Positions 42,381-52,352 of a stretch of DNA of 64,000 bases are shown piece after piece. The notes under the pieces are model-generated. The model saw nothing but the letters and a program-made list of their open reading frames with translations, had not been told where the DNA came from and ran no database searches. Both the position numbers and the translations under genes were made by a program. The stretch is from WQXF01 sp031553615 (GTDB lineage: Bacteria > Bacillota > Clostridia > Christensenellales > Aristaeellaceae), in assembly GCA_031553615.1 (NCBI GenBank), contig JAVBLJ010000028.1, forward strand, positions 24,362 through 88,361, written 5' to 3'. Position 1 is the first letter of the stretch, and every line of letters begins with the position of its first letter.

Positions 42381-43413
42381 TCACTTGTTGTCCGGAGCGC
42401 TGTGCGGATCGTTATGTGAATCGTTGTATAAGTGGCACACCACGTAGTGCCCGGGCTCCACTTCGCGCTGCTCCGGCGCCTGTTGCTTGCAGATTTCCAT
42501 GCACTGGTTGCAGCGCGTATGGAATTTGCAGCCCTTCGGCGGGTTGGCGGGCGAGGGAATGCTGCCCTCCAGTATGATGCGCTTCATCTTCACGCTGGGA
42601 TCGGGCACAGGGATTGCGCTAAACAGCGCACGGGTGTATGGGTGATACGGATTGCGGAAGATATCCGCCTTTTCGCCAAACTCCACCAGATTGCCCAGGT
42701 ACATGACCCCGATGGTATCCGAAATGTGCTCCACCACCGAAAGATCGTGTGAAATGAACAGATAGGTAAGGTTGAATTCCTTCTGCAAATCCTTGAGCAG
42801 GTTGATGATCTGAGCCTGAATGCTGACATCCAGCGCAGAAACCGGCTCATCGCACACCACAAATTCAGGGTTAAGCGCCAGCGCGCGGGCGATGCAGATA
42901 CGCTGCCGCTGACCACCGGAGAATTCGTGCGGGTAGCGATCCTTGTGGTAGGGCTGCAGGCCGCAAGCGCTCATGATGCGATCCAGATACGCGTCGTACT
43001 CCTTCGGGTCCACCAGCTTGTGCTCGCGCACCGCTTCGCCGATGATCTCTCCCACCGGAAGGCGCGGGCTTAGCGACGAATACGGATCTTGAAAAATAAT
43101 CTGCATCTTGGGGCGCATGGCGCGCAGCTTATCCTTATCCTGCGCGTACACGTCGATGCCGTCAAACAGCACCTCGCCGCCGGTCTTATCCGAAAGGCGC
43201 AGTATGGTGCGCCCCACGGTGGTCTTTCCGCAACCCGATTCCCCCACCAGGCCCATCGTGGTGCCCCGGCGGATATTGAAGCTGATGCCGTCCACCGCGC
43301 GCACGTATCCACGCATGCGCGAGCCCAGCCCGCTCTTAATCGGGAAATATTTCTGCAGGTTGCGTACCTCTAGCAAATTCTGCCCGTCGTGGGCGATCGT
43401 CGCGCTGTGCTTT

Positions 43414-43427
<14 letters not shown>
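42381..43427 (-). CDS. oppF: oligopeptide ABC transporter ATP-binding protein OppF
   Basis: One of two ATPases energising peptide import. It has Walker A GESGCGKT, a Q-loop in IFQDPYSSL (the DPYSSL typical of OppF/DppF), signature FSGGQRQR, Walker B VVCDEPVSALD and the H-loop in SHDLSVV. A C-terminal oligopeptide-transporter region contains four cysteines (CKFHTRCNQCMEICKQQ), probably an iron-sulphur or metal site as in other OppD/F proteins. The ATG at 43427 has GGAGG at nine bases and overlaps oppD by 14 nt. Confidence 0.96.
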
Positions 43428-44619
<1,192 letters not shown>

Positions 44620-44631
44620 GTTCGGTACCTC

Positions 44632-46386
44632 CTATCGCTTCATTTTGGGGTCGAATGCATCGCGCAGTCCGTCGCCAATGAAGTTGAACCCCAGCACCGT
44701 CAGCAAGATCAGCATGCCGGCGGGAATCCAGACGAACCAGTAGTTGGTCATCACGTACGCATTGGAAACCGCGTTGATAATCGAGCCCCAGGAGGCCATG
44801 GGGTACTTCACGCCGATGCCCAGGAAGCTCAGCGTAGCCTCGGCCAGTATAACGCCGCCCAGCGACATCGTGGATACCACGATGAGCTGCGGAATCACGT
44901 TGGGCACCAGGTGGCGGAAAATGCGCCGGCTCACCGAAATGCCGGTGGCCTCGGTAGCGGTCATAAATTCCTTCTCGCGCAGCGAGAGGATTTGTCCGCG
45001 CACGATGCGCGCGATGTATGGCCAGCCCAAGATACCCATGGCCGCCATCAACACAAGCAGACGGGTGGTCGGATCCACCTTCTGCTCGTCCATAATCGAG
45101 CCCAGGATAATGTAGATCGGGTAGCCTGGAATGCAGTTGAATACATCAACCACGCGCATCAACAGGTTGTCGACCCATTTGCCGAAGTAACCCGCCACGC
45201 CGCCCAGCACCACACCGATGAACGTTTCGATGATGACGACGATAAAGCCGATCATCAAGCTGATGCGTCCGCCGTACATCAGGCGTGTGAGCATATCCAT
45301 GCCGTTTCCATCGGTGCCCAGCCAGTGGGCCGCCGAAGGCCCTTCGTAATCGCTGACCAGATAGGTCATGGCCGTGTGGCGCACGGAAAATACCTTGTCC
45401 TTGCGCTCCACCACAAACTCTTGCGCATTGCCGTCGGCGCCGGTGACCGTGAACTCCTTGGTTCCGTTCAGCACAGCATCCTGCGCCTGTTGGCGGAATT
45501 CGGGGGTGAGTACCGTACCCGGCACCGATTCCTTGAACGCAAAGCGGGAAGCAGTTGCATACAGTTGCCTTTCGCCGCCTTCGGGTAAGGTGTAGAGCAG
45601 GATTGTATCGTCCACCCGCTCTGCTTCATAGGTCACGCTATCGACATCCATCTTATAAACACCCGGGTTCTGGGCCGTGCGCTCAGTCGCCAGGCACACC
45701 TCAAAAGGCACTTCCTTGTTTTCCTCGCCCTCAAATAGGATCATGGAGGCGAGGGCGATGTCGGCCTGGGTATATACCTTGGCCTCCATCTTGCTGGCTT
45801 TGATGGTGTAGTTCACGCCGTCCAGCTCAAAATCGGTCTCTCCGGCAGCAATCGCTTCGTCGAACACTTGCTGGAAGTTTTCAGGCAAGGTATTGCCTTC
45901 GGCAGCAACGATCGTAAACTTGTTCTTGATGCCTTTACCGGAAGCGGCAAGCTGCATTTCAGTAATTCGGTAGAATTGATCGCCTTCCTTGGCCAAGCCA
46001 TAGGATTTCCCGCCAAAGTCGAAGGCGGTTTCATCGCGCTGAATCGCAAGGATCATCTTGGCCTTGGCCCCATTATCAAACGCTTGACCGGGCGCGACGG
46101 TGTAACGATACTCCTCGTTGATGGTTACGGCCGCATAATCCTGCAATTGCGGGTAGTAACTGCGGAACACCTGGCTCTCGCTGTACGGATTCACCAGCAC
46201 ACCCAGGAAGGAGAAGATAAACATCGATACGATGATGATCGTGCCCACGATCGCCAGCTTGTTGCGCACAAAGCGTTTGAAAACCAGCATGCCGGGCGAC
46301 ATCACTTTGATGCGGCGCTCATCGTCCAATGCGACCGGGGTTGGTTGCTGTGCTTCTGGCCGCGTGCTTTTTGTGTTCTCGTCCAT
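44632..46386 (-). CDS. oppC: oligopeptide ABC transporter permease OppC with a large extracytoplasmic insertion
   Basis: A typical OppC core: membrane helix 1 near residues 43-65, then five further helices in the C-terminal ~230 residues. These contain GTDGNGMDMLTRLMYGGR and the coupling-loop motif EKEFMTATEATG...RIFRHLVPN. Between them lies a ~270-residue hydrophilic insertion (residues ~70-340) that should face outward; ordinary OppC is about 300 aa, this one 584. Within it two ~50-residue segments resemble each other (LPENFQQVFDEAIAAGETDF near 165 and LTPEFRQQAQDAVLNGTKEF near 293, each followed by a G-x-x-Y/F...V-Y/F strand pair). The insertion may act as a docking or sensing domain. Confidence 0.92.
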   Translation of the reverse strand: MDENTKSTRPEAQQPTPVALDDERRIKVMSPGMLVFKRFVRNKLAIVGTIIIVSMFIFSFLGVLVNPYSESQVFRSYYPQLQDYAAVTINEEYRYTVAPGQAFDNGAKAKMILAIQRDETAFDFGGKSYGLAKEGDQFYRITEMQLAASGKGIKNKFTIVAAEGNTLPENFQQVFDEAIAAGETDFELDGVNYTIKASKMEAKVYTQADIALASMILFEGEENKEVPFEVCLATERTAQNPGVYKMDVDSVTYEAERVDDTILLYTLPEGGERQLYATASRFAFKESVPGTVLTPEFRQQAQDAVLNGTKEFTVTGADGNAQEFVVERKDKVFSVRHTAMTYLVSDYEGPSAAHWLGTDGNGMDMLTRLMYGGRISLMIGFIVVIIETFIGVVLGGVAGYFGKWVDNLLMRVVDVFNCIPGYPIYIILGSIMDEQKVDPTTRLLVLMAAMGILGWPYIARIVRGQILSLREKEFMTATEATGISVSRRIFRHLVPNVIPQLIVVSTMSLGGVILAEATLSFLGIGVKYPMASWGSIINAVSNAYVMTNYWFVWIPAGMLILLTVLGFNFIGDGLRDAFDPKMKR

Positions 46387-46402
46387 TCTTCGCCCCTCCT
46401 TT

Positions 46403-47389
46403 CTAGCTAATGCGTACGCGCGGATCCACCACGGCGTACAGTATGTCAGCGACCAGCGTGCCCAGCAACGTCAGTACCGCCATAAACAGCATGTAGAACA
46501 TGGTAAATGGCACGTCGCCATTGGTCATAGCGCTGTATGATGTGTAGCCAATGCCGGGGATCTGGAACAGCGTCTCGGTGATCATTGCGCCGCCGAAAAG
46601 CCCGGGCAGCGTACCGCCGATAAGCGTCACAACCGGAATAAGCGTGTTGCGGAAAGCATGCTTGTTGATAACGACCTTCTCCGAAAGGCCCTTGGCGCGT
46701 GCGGTACGGATATAATCGGAATTGAGCACTTCCAGCATGTTGGTGCGCGTGTAGCGCATCAGGTCCCCCACGCTGATGATGGTGAGCGTAACCACCGGCA
46801 TGATGTAGTGCGCAGCAATATCGAGGAACTGCTGAAAGGGCGGCAGTTGCTGATGCATGCGGCCCACTTTGCCGTATAAATCCAGCCAGCCCAACTGCAC
46901 CGAGAACAGCAGCTTTAAGAGCGTTGCAAAAAAGAACGTCGGCAGCGATATACCGATCAGCGCAAAGACCGTCACCGCATAATCCGCCGTGCTGTATTGT
47001 CTACGCGCGGAGAGAATGCCCAGTGGGATGGCAATCACCACGCGCAGAACCAGGGTGATCAGCGCCAAATAGAACGAATCCCAAATCACTTGCTTAAACT
47101 TCATCGTGACCGGAATGGTATAGAACCACGAATCGCCAAAGTTGCCCCGTATGGCGTTGCCCAGCCAGGCAAAGAAACCCGAGATGATGTTTCCATCCAG
47201 GCCATAGAGCGCATTGAGCTGCGCCAGCCATTCGGTGTAGCTCTTGCTTCCGGGCTTGGTCGAGCGCTCACGCGCCATTTTCTCAACGAAGGATGTGGGA
47301 ATGCAGCGCATGATGCCGTAGATAATCATGGACACGAAGAACAGGATGACCAGACTAAGCAAAATGCGCTTGATCACGAATTTCCGCAC
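46403..47389 (-). CDS. oppB: oligopeptide ABC transporter permease OppB
   Basis: Partner permease of OppC, about 328 aa with six membrane helices. KRILLSLVILFFVSMIIY opens the protein. The cytoplasmic coupling loop is seen in DYIRTARAKGLSE...HAFRNTLIPV, the family signature, and the C-terminus has TETLFQIPGIGY. The longest frame starts at 47416, but the GTG at 47389 has GGAGG eight bases upstream. It starts 265 nt after oppA, with an attenuator-like hairpin between. Confidence 0.95.
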   Translation of the reverse strand: MRKFVIKRILLSLVILFFVSMIIYGIMRCIPTSFVEKMARERSTKPGSKSYTEWLAQLNALYGLDGNIISGFFAWLGNAIRGNFGDSWFYTIPVTMKFKQVIWDSFYLALITLVLRVVIAIPLGILSARRQYSTADYAVTVFALIGISLPTFFFATLLKLLFSVQLGWLDLYGKVGRMHQQLPPFQQFLDIAAHYIMPVVTLTIISVGDLMRYTRTNMLEVLNSDYIRTARAKGLSEKVVINKHAFRNTLIPVVTLIGGTLPGLFGGAMITETLFQIPGIGYTSYSAMTNGDVPFTMFYMLFMAVLTLLGTLVADILYAVVDPRVRIS

Positions 47390-47570
47390 ATCGTTCACCT
47401 CCATCTTACACTGCATTCAAAAAACAAAGCGAAAGGCTATGAAACTGTATGTTTATGGTGTTGCAAACAGTATTGCGTGCTGAAAAAAGAAATGTATCCT
47501 GTGTTTCATGAATAAAACAATATGAACGCGGCAATCCGCCGCGAAATGTACATGCTTATCGCTTTACGCG

Positions 47571-47607
47571 AAAACCAGAGGGCCCGCCAGCAAGGTAGCG
47601 GACCCTC
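47571..47607 (-). terminator. hairpin/attenuator between oppA and oppB
   Basis: On the minus strand, GAGGGTCCGC pairs with GCGGGCCCTC (one G-T pair) and is followed by TGGTTTTCG, a modest T-tract. Such a leaky terminator would give more binding protein than permease. The rest of 47390-47654 shows no gene. Confidence 0.7.
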
Positions 47608-47654
47608 CAGCGCAGCTTGACACGGCATGCCGCATCGAAGCCTGCGAAGGCTCT

Positions 47655-50108
47655 TTATTTCATTTCGAGGTTTTGGACTTCCGTGCCCCAGCCATAGTAG
47701 GTGGTGATGTCCTTGGTCACGGTGTCCATGTTGATGCGCTCAGGGCTGAAGATCATGCAATTCTGGCGCTGATAGACCGGGATTTCAACGGCCCAATCGA
47801 TGATGCGATCCAGGCAGCTCTTGTACATAGCCTTGCGGTACGCCTGATCATCGCTCACGCGGGCGTCTACGATCATCTGATCAAGTTCAGCATCGTCGAT
47901 GTGGTAGTGGTTGCTATCGCTGCCGCCACGGCCCACGATACCGGAAGAATGGTAAGTCTGGTACATGTCGGGATCGATGGTGGATTGCCACGCAGCGCAC
48001 CACATTTCCTGGGTGCCAGCGTTGAGGCGATCCCACATCAGGTTGGAATCGGCCGGATCGTTGATGGTCAGGATAATGCCGATTTTTTCCAGCTGATTCT
48101 TCGCCTCGGTCAGGATGCCGAACGAAGGATGATCGCCCGTGCCATCGCCCGGAATGATGATTTCATACTCGAGCTTCGCGCCTTCGGGAGCCATAACGAA
48201 CTTCGCGGTGGCATCGTCGTAGGTGTAGCCGGCGGCCTTCAAGTATTCCACGGCAGCGGCCAGAGCGGCAGCTTCCTTGGCGGGGGTGTCCATATCGGCG
48301 GTGAAGATGTCCTTGCCGTCGATGCCGGTGGAGAAGGCTTGCTTGTAATCGGCATCGGTCTTCTGCGGGGCAGCCCAAGAGGTGTTGGAAATCGGATAGT
48401 TGATGACGGAAGCAGCCGGGCCATAGTAGCTGTTGATCGCCACTTCGCGCTGCGCGGCGATGACGGTCGCAATGGCGGTGCGCAGGTACTTCGATTCGGT
48501 AGAATCAGCCTTTCCGCCCACGCTGATGGTTTCGGAGTTGAGGCCAATGTAGCCGTAGCCGCGGTTGTCGACCAGGTTGGTAACGATCTTGTCGCCCTGC
48601 AGTTCCTGGTTGCTGTTGTAAGAACGGATGGTATCAGCGGCCGTTTTGTTGAAGGACGGATCGGAGATGTCCGCAGTGCCGGAGGTAACGGCGGTCACCA
48701 TATCCGGGGCAAGGGTCTCTTTCCACTGCATGTACTTAATCTTCGGAGCACCCTTGTAGTAATTCTCGTTGGCCTCGAAGTACACGATCTTGTTCTCGTA
48801 CTTCACAAACTTGTAGGGGCCAGCGCCCAGCGGCACGGTCGTCTTGGCTTCCACGACGGAAAGATCGCCAAACGGATGGCCAAAGTTGTTGGCGGCATAA
48901 TCGTAGGTGCCGTCGCCATAGTAGTGCTTCGGCGCAGCCGCCAGGCCGAGAATGCTGTACACAGCGGGAGCACTGTAGCCGTAGGTTTTTACTTCGACGG
49001 TGTAATCATCCACACGGACGATACCCGACACGTTCTTGATGCCATCGGTCATTTCGGGTTCCTTGGCGCCTTCTTGGGTGATGAAGGCATTCTTGGTGCC
49101 GACCACAACGTACGCGGCATCCTGCGCGGGATGCTCGGTGGCGGAGAACTTCTCACCATCGCCCGCATAGGCGGCGAAGGTGGCGGCATAGTAATCCGCA
49201 ATGGTGGGATACTCTTCCTTGGAGAAATCGAAGGTCTTGCCATCCTTGGCGGTGAACACCGTGGTGTCCTTGCCCAGTTCGCCGAAGCCCCACATCGCCA
49301 TACCATAGGCGACGGTCAGGCCTTCGCTGGCAGCAATCGCTTCCGCAGTGGAGCCCACGGCGGTTGCGTACTCATCGGTAAGATAATTGGCCATAACCGT
49401 ATCCACGATCGCTTGGCAGACTTCGGTCCACTTCGCATCGAAGATGGCCCAGTACGCATCCTGCTGTTCCTTGGTCCAAGCATCGCCTTCGGCCCACACG
49501 TGATCGTGGCCGGCGGCCTGGATGGCGGTGGCAAGGCTTTCGTACTTGCCATAAATTTCGCTGGTGGTCTGGGTGCGGTAATCCTTCAGGCCAACGATAT
49601 CGTAGGAGGAAAGCGTGGTGGAACCCACATAGCCGGGATCCAGGTATACGTAGTAGGTGAAGATGAGGTCGTCGGCCGTCATGGGCGTGCCGTCGCTATA
49701 CTTTATATCTTTACGCATCTTCGTGGTGTAGGTGGTAATATTGGTATCCTTGTCGTACACAACCGACAGATCAGCCATGCCGCTGTAGAAATGATCGGTG
49801 CCGTTGTAGGCACGGGTTTCGCCTTCAATGGCGTTGTACACGATGCCGCCGACGCGGTCCGTGGTCATCATGGAGCCACAAACCATATCGACGACGTCCA
49901 TGTCGTAGCCGGATTCGCCGTAGAAGGGGCTGAACTTCTCGCTAAAAGGAGAGTAGGCCACCACCAGGGGGATGGACCCATCTTCGGTGACGCGCGGTTC
50001 GGGGGTAACTTCAGCGGTGGCCGCATCGCCCGCAAAGGCGATGGAACTCATGCTGAACGCCAGGCACAGCGCCATAAGGATCGCTAGGAACTTTTTCGTG
50101 CTGCCCAT
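47655..50108 (-). CDS. oppA: oligopeptide ABC transporter substrate-binding protein (OppA family)
   Basis: Family 5 solute-binding protein that captures peptides outside the cell. The signal peptide (~1-26) ends SSIAFAG and has no cysteine, so it should be processed by signal peptidase I and not lipidated, which is unusual for a Gram-positive binding protein. The family core is seen in MRKDIKYSDGTPMTADDLIFTY, the VPLGAGPYKFVKYE block and the late DSNLMWDRLNAGTQEM region. At 817 aa it is well above the usual ~540, with extra segments around residues 170-360. First gene of oppABCDF, with a strong promoter at 50181-50209. Confidence 0.93.
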   Translation of the reverse strand: MGSTKKFLAILMALCLAFSMSSIAFAGDAATAEVTPEPRVTEDGSIPLVVAYSPFSEKFSPFYGESGYDMDVVDMVCGSMMTTDRVGGIVYNAIEGETRAYNGTDHFYSGMADLSVVYDKDTNITTYTTKMRKDIKYSDGTPMTADDLIFTYYVYLDPGYVGSTTLSSYDIVGLKDYRTQTTSEIYGKYESLATAIQAAGHDHVWAEGDAWTKEQQDAYWAIFDAKWTEVCQAIVDTVMANYLTDEYATAVGSTAEAIAASEGLTVAYGMAMWGFGELGKDTTVFTAKDGKTFDFSKEEYPTIADYYAATFAAYAGDGEKFSATEHPAQDAAYVVVGTKNAFITQEGAKEPEMTDGIKNVSGIVRVDDYTVEVKTYGYSAPAVYSILGLAAAPKHYYGDGTYDYAANNFGHPFGDLSVVEAKTTVPLGAGPYKFVKYENKIVYFEANENYYKGAPKIKYMQWKETLAPDMVTAVTSGTADISDPSFNKTAADTIRSYNSNQELQGDKIVTNLVDNRGYGYIGLNSETISVGGKADSTESKYLRTAIATVIAAQREVAINSYYGPAASVINYPISNTSWAAPQKTDADYKQAFSTGIDGKDIFTADMDTPAKEAAALAAAVEYLKAAGYTYDDATAKFVMAPEGAKLEYEIIIPGDGTGDHPSFGILTEAKNQLEKIGIILTINDPADSNLMWDRLNAGTQEMWCAAWQSTIDPDMYQTYHSSGIVGRGGSDSNHYHIDDAELDQMIVDARVSDDQAYRKAMYKSCLDRIIDWAVEIPVYQRQNCMIFSPERINMDTVTKDITTYYGWGTEVQNLEMK

Positions 50109-50180
50109 TTTTGTTTATCCTCCTTCAATTATCCGTAGCGGCGCATAGCTATCCCCATACACCTACACTACATTTATTCT

Positions 50181-50209
50181 ATTATAGCAACGCATATACC
50201 GAAACGCAA
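50181..50209 (-). promoter_or_regulatory. promoter of the opp operon
   Basis: On the minus strand, TTGCGT (50204-50209), 17 nt, and a perfect TATAAT (50181-50186), 73 nt before the oppA start. Confidence 0.8.
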
Positions 50210-50236
50210 CAGCAAATTCCTGCGAAAAGTGCTTCC

Positions 50237-50818
50237 TCATGCAAACGGTTGCGGCATGGCCTCCGACTCCTGCACTTTTTCCTGCACAGGAACCGCCTTT
50301 CGCGCGATTTTCGCCAGAAGGATTCCCGCCACCGTCATTGCAACGTTCAGCAAGCAAAAACAGACTTCCAGCCCGACCGCGTTCGCCGCGCCGCCTGACA
50401 GCATGAATGCCGCATCGCTCACCACGCAAAGCGCGCCCAGCACCGCAATGCCGTATCCACTGTGCAGCATCCGCTCCACCGATTCCTCCTTCTGCAATTC
50501 CGTCATGCGCGCCGGAGCCTGCCAGAATGTGATCAGCCCCCGAATGCCATACACCGCAGGCATAAATTGGAACAGAAAGAAAGGCAGCACATAAAAGCAG
50601 CGGCTTCCGGCGTTATTCAAAAGGCCAGCCGCCAGAAACGCCGCGACGTGCGCCAGCAGCGCAAGCCCGCAAATCAGCAGCACTCTGCCCTTGGGCGGCG
50701 CGGAAGCCGGAAGCACGAAGTGCCCTCCCACGTAGCGCACCTGCATCTTTTCCTTGCCTGTGGCAGGGTCGATTTGCTTATATACTCGATATAATTCCCG
50801 GTAGCGTTTCCGATTCAT
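50237..50818 (-). CDS. multi-pass membrane protein of unknown function
   Basis: The protein (193 aa) has a basic N-terminus (MNRKRYRELYRVYKQIDP), then four hydrophobic segments at about residues 45-68, 72-95, 120-142 and 148-168, and a short charged tail. The topology suggests a four-helix membrane protein with both ends inside. No catalytic motif is visible. It lies upstream of oppA, and the opp promoter falls between its stop and oppA. The next gene upstream, 50857-51333, may be in the same transcript. Confidence 0.65.
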   Translation of the reverse strand: MNRKRYRELYRVYKQIDPATGKEKMQVRYVGGHFVLPASAPPKGRVLLICGLALLAHVAAFLAAGLLNNAGSRCFYVLPFFLFQFMPAVYGIRGLITFWQAPARMTELQKEESVERMLHSGYGIAVLGALCVVSDAAFMLSGGAANAVGLEVCFCLLNVAMTVAGILLAKIARKAVPVQEKVQESEAMPQPFA

Positions 50819-50856
50819 AGTCGCTCCTTCTTATCTCAACCCTATGGGGATGCGCC

Positions 50857-51333
50857 CTACTCGCTCAGCACCAGATTGGGCGAATACTCCCCCTCGGGCG
50901 AAGTGATGCGCTGCAACCAATACCACGAGCGGTAGTTCTGGATGATGTAGTACCGTTGCTTGCTGCCCGATCGGTAATCCAACAGCACGGCATCCTCCAG
51001 GCCGGTCACCACGCTGATTTCGATGGTGGTATCCGATGCGATGCGCAGCTCGATCGGGTCGCCCTCGGTCTGCGGGCGGGTGTTGCGGCGCTCACGCTGG
51101 GTTGGCGCAATCGTAAGCGCCCAGATGAGGCGACCGATGTTGGGGCCCACCACCTGCACCCGCTGAGCCTGGTATTTCGCGATCACGCCCGATCCCTCGG
51201 CTTCAGCCTGCGCAAAGTGCCGGATCACCTCGGGCTCCCAGGCAAGCTGCTCAGCACGCTGCACCACTATTATCCCCACTGCCACAACGCCCGCCACCAA
51301 TATCAAGGCCACCGCAAACAAAGCTTTTTTCAT
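50857..51333 (-). CDS. membrane-anchored protein of unknown function
   Basis: The protein (158 aa) has one N-terminal hydrophobic segment (LFAVALILVAGVVAVGIIVV) and an extracytoplasmic domain of ~130 residues rich in beta-strand pattern and aromatic residues (RYYIIQNYRSWYWLQRI). There is no cysteine and no known motif. The ATG has AGGAG six bases upstream. It is divergent from yitT and 38 nt upstream of 50237-50818. Function unknown. Confidence 0.65.
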   Translation of the reverse strand: MKKALFAVALILVAGVVAVGIIVVQRAEQLAWEPEVIRHFAQAEAEGSGVIAKYQAQRVQVVGPNIGRLIWALTIAPTQRERRNTRPQTEGDPIELRIASDTTIEISVVTGLEDAVLLDYRSGSKQRYYIIQNYRSWYWLQRITSPEGEYSPNLVLSE

Positions 51334-51362
51334 TGCGTTCTCCTGCCATAAAACACTATAAT
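51333..51362 (+). promoter_or_regulatory. promoter of the yitT-family gene
   Basis: TTGCGT (51333-51338), 18 nt, and a perfect TATAAT (51357-51362). Transcription from here would begin near 51368, which favours the ATG at 51396 over the one at 51372. Confidence 0.7.
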
Positions 51363-51395
51363 GGAGGCACCATGGAGCCGAAGGGAGATTTCACC

Positions 51396-52262
51396 ATGCA
51401 TACACCAAATCCCTCCTTGCAATTCCTGAAAAGCTGGGGAAAAATGACGGTGGGTACGCTGCTTGTCGCATTTGGCGTATACTTTTTCAAGTTCCCCAAT
51501 CACTTCTCCACCGGCGGAGTGAGCGGCATTTCCATCATTGTCGGCTACCTGACGCCGGGCATTTCAACGGCCACGTTCGTAACCATCATCAACGTTGCGT
51601 TGCTCGCCCTTGGTTTCCTCGCCTTCGGGCGTAGCTTCAGCGTGAAAACGGTGTATTGCTCGCTGCTGCTCTCCTTTTCGCTCCAGGCGCTCGAAGCTTG
51701 GCTTCCGCTTGCCAAGCCGCTGACCACCCAGCCGCTGCTCGAGCTCTTCTTCTCGGTGCTGCTCCCGGCCATCGGTTCGGCGATTCTTTTTAACATGGAG
51801 GCCAGCACCGGCGGCACCGACATACTGGCCATGCTGCTCAAGCGGCACACCTCGCTGAACATCGGCAACGCGCTGCTCGCCACCGACGTGGTGATCGCCT
51901 CGGCCGCCCTGCTGGTGTTCGGGGTGGAGATTGGCCTGTTTTCCATTCTGGGCTTGGTCATCAAAGGGCTGATGATCGATCAGGTGATCGAGGGTCTCAA
52001 TCGCAGCAAGTTCTTCACCGTGGTGACCGATAGACCCGAGGAGGTCTGCCAGTTTATCGTAAAGGACCTCAACCGCAGCGCCACCCATTACCCGGCGAGC
52101 GGTGCCTACTCGGGCGCGGCCCGCACAGTCATCCTGTGCGCCACCAATCGCGCGCAGGCCATTCGGCTGCGCTCCTTCATCCGCGGTATCGATGGCAACG
52201 CGTTTATCATGATCACCAACACCAGCGAAATAATCGGCAAAGGGTTTCGCGGTTCGCTCTAA
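51396..52262 (+). CDS. YitT-family membrane protein (DUF161 + DUF2179)
   Basis: The protein (288 aa) has five or six hydrophobic segments in the first ~200 residues. These include FKFPNHFSTGGVSGISII, where N-x-x-x-x-G-G-x-x-G is the family's first-loop signature, and a repeat of it in NMEASTGGTDILAMLL. The cytoplasmic C-terminal domain of ~80 residues (FFTVVTDRPEEVCQFIV...FIMITNTSEIIGKGF) is DUF2179. The transported substrate or role is unknown. GGGAG precedes the ATG at eight bases. Single-gene unit with promoter and terminator. Confidence 0.9.
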   Translation: MHTPNPSLQFLKSWGKMTVGTLLVAFGVYFFKFPNHFSTGGVSGISIIVGYLTPGISTATFVTIINVALLALGFLAFGRSFSVKTVYCSLLLSFSLQALEAWLPLAKPLTTQPLLELFFSVLLPAIGSAILFNMEASTGGTDILAMLLKRHTSLNIGNALLATDVVIASAALLVFGVEIGLFSILGLVIKGLMIDQVIEGLNRSKFFTVVTDRPEEVCQFIVKDLNRSATHYPASGAYSGAARTVILCATNRAQAIRLRSFIRGIDGNAFIMITNTSEIIGKGFRGSL

Positions 52263-52280
52263 CCCGCCTGCAAAGGCATT

Positions 52281-52330
52281 AAAAGGGGCCGCTCCTCTCG
52301 ATCGCGAGATCGCAGGAGCGGCCCTATTTT
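52281..52330. terminator. bidirectional terminator after yitT
   Basis: GGGCCGCTCCT and AGGAGCGGCCC form an 11-bp stem with an inner GATCGCGAGATC-like loop; T-runs flank it on both strands. It serves yitT (+) and the protease gene (-). Confidence 0.85.
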
Positions 52331-52352
52331 CAATACATGCCAGGAGAATGCA

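Noticed and set aside
47673..50087. 804-codon open frame on the plus strand
   Set aside because: Antisense to oppA over its whole length, no ribosome-binding site, and a shadow-type composition.
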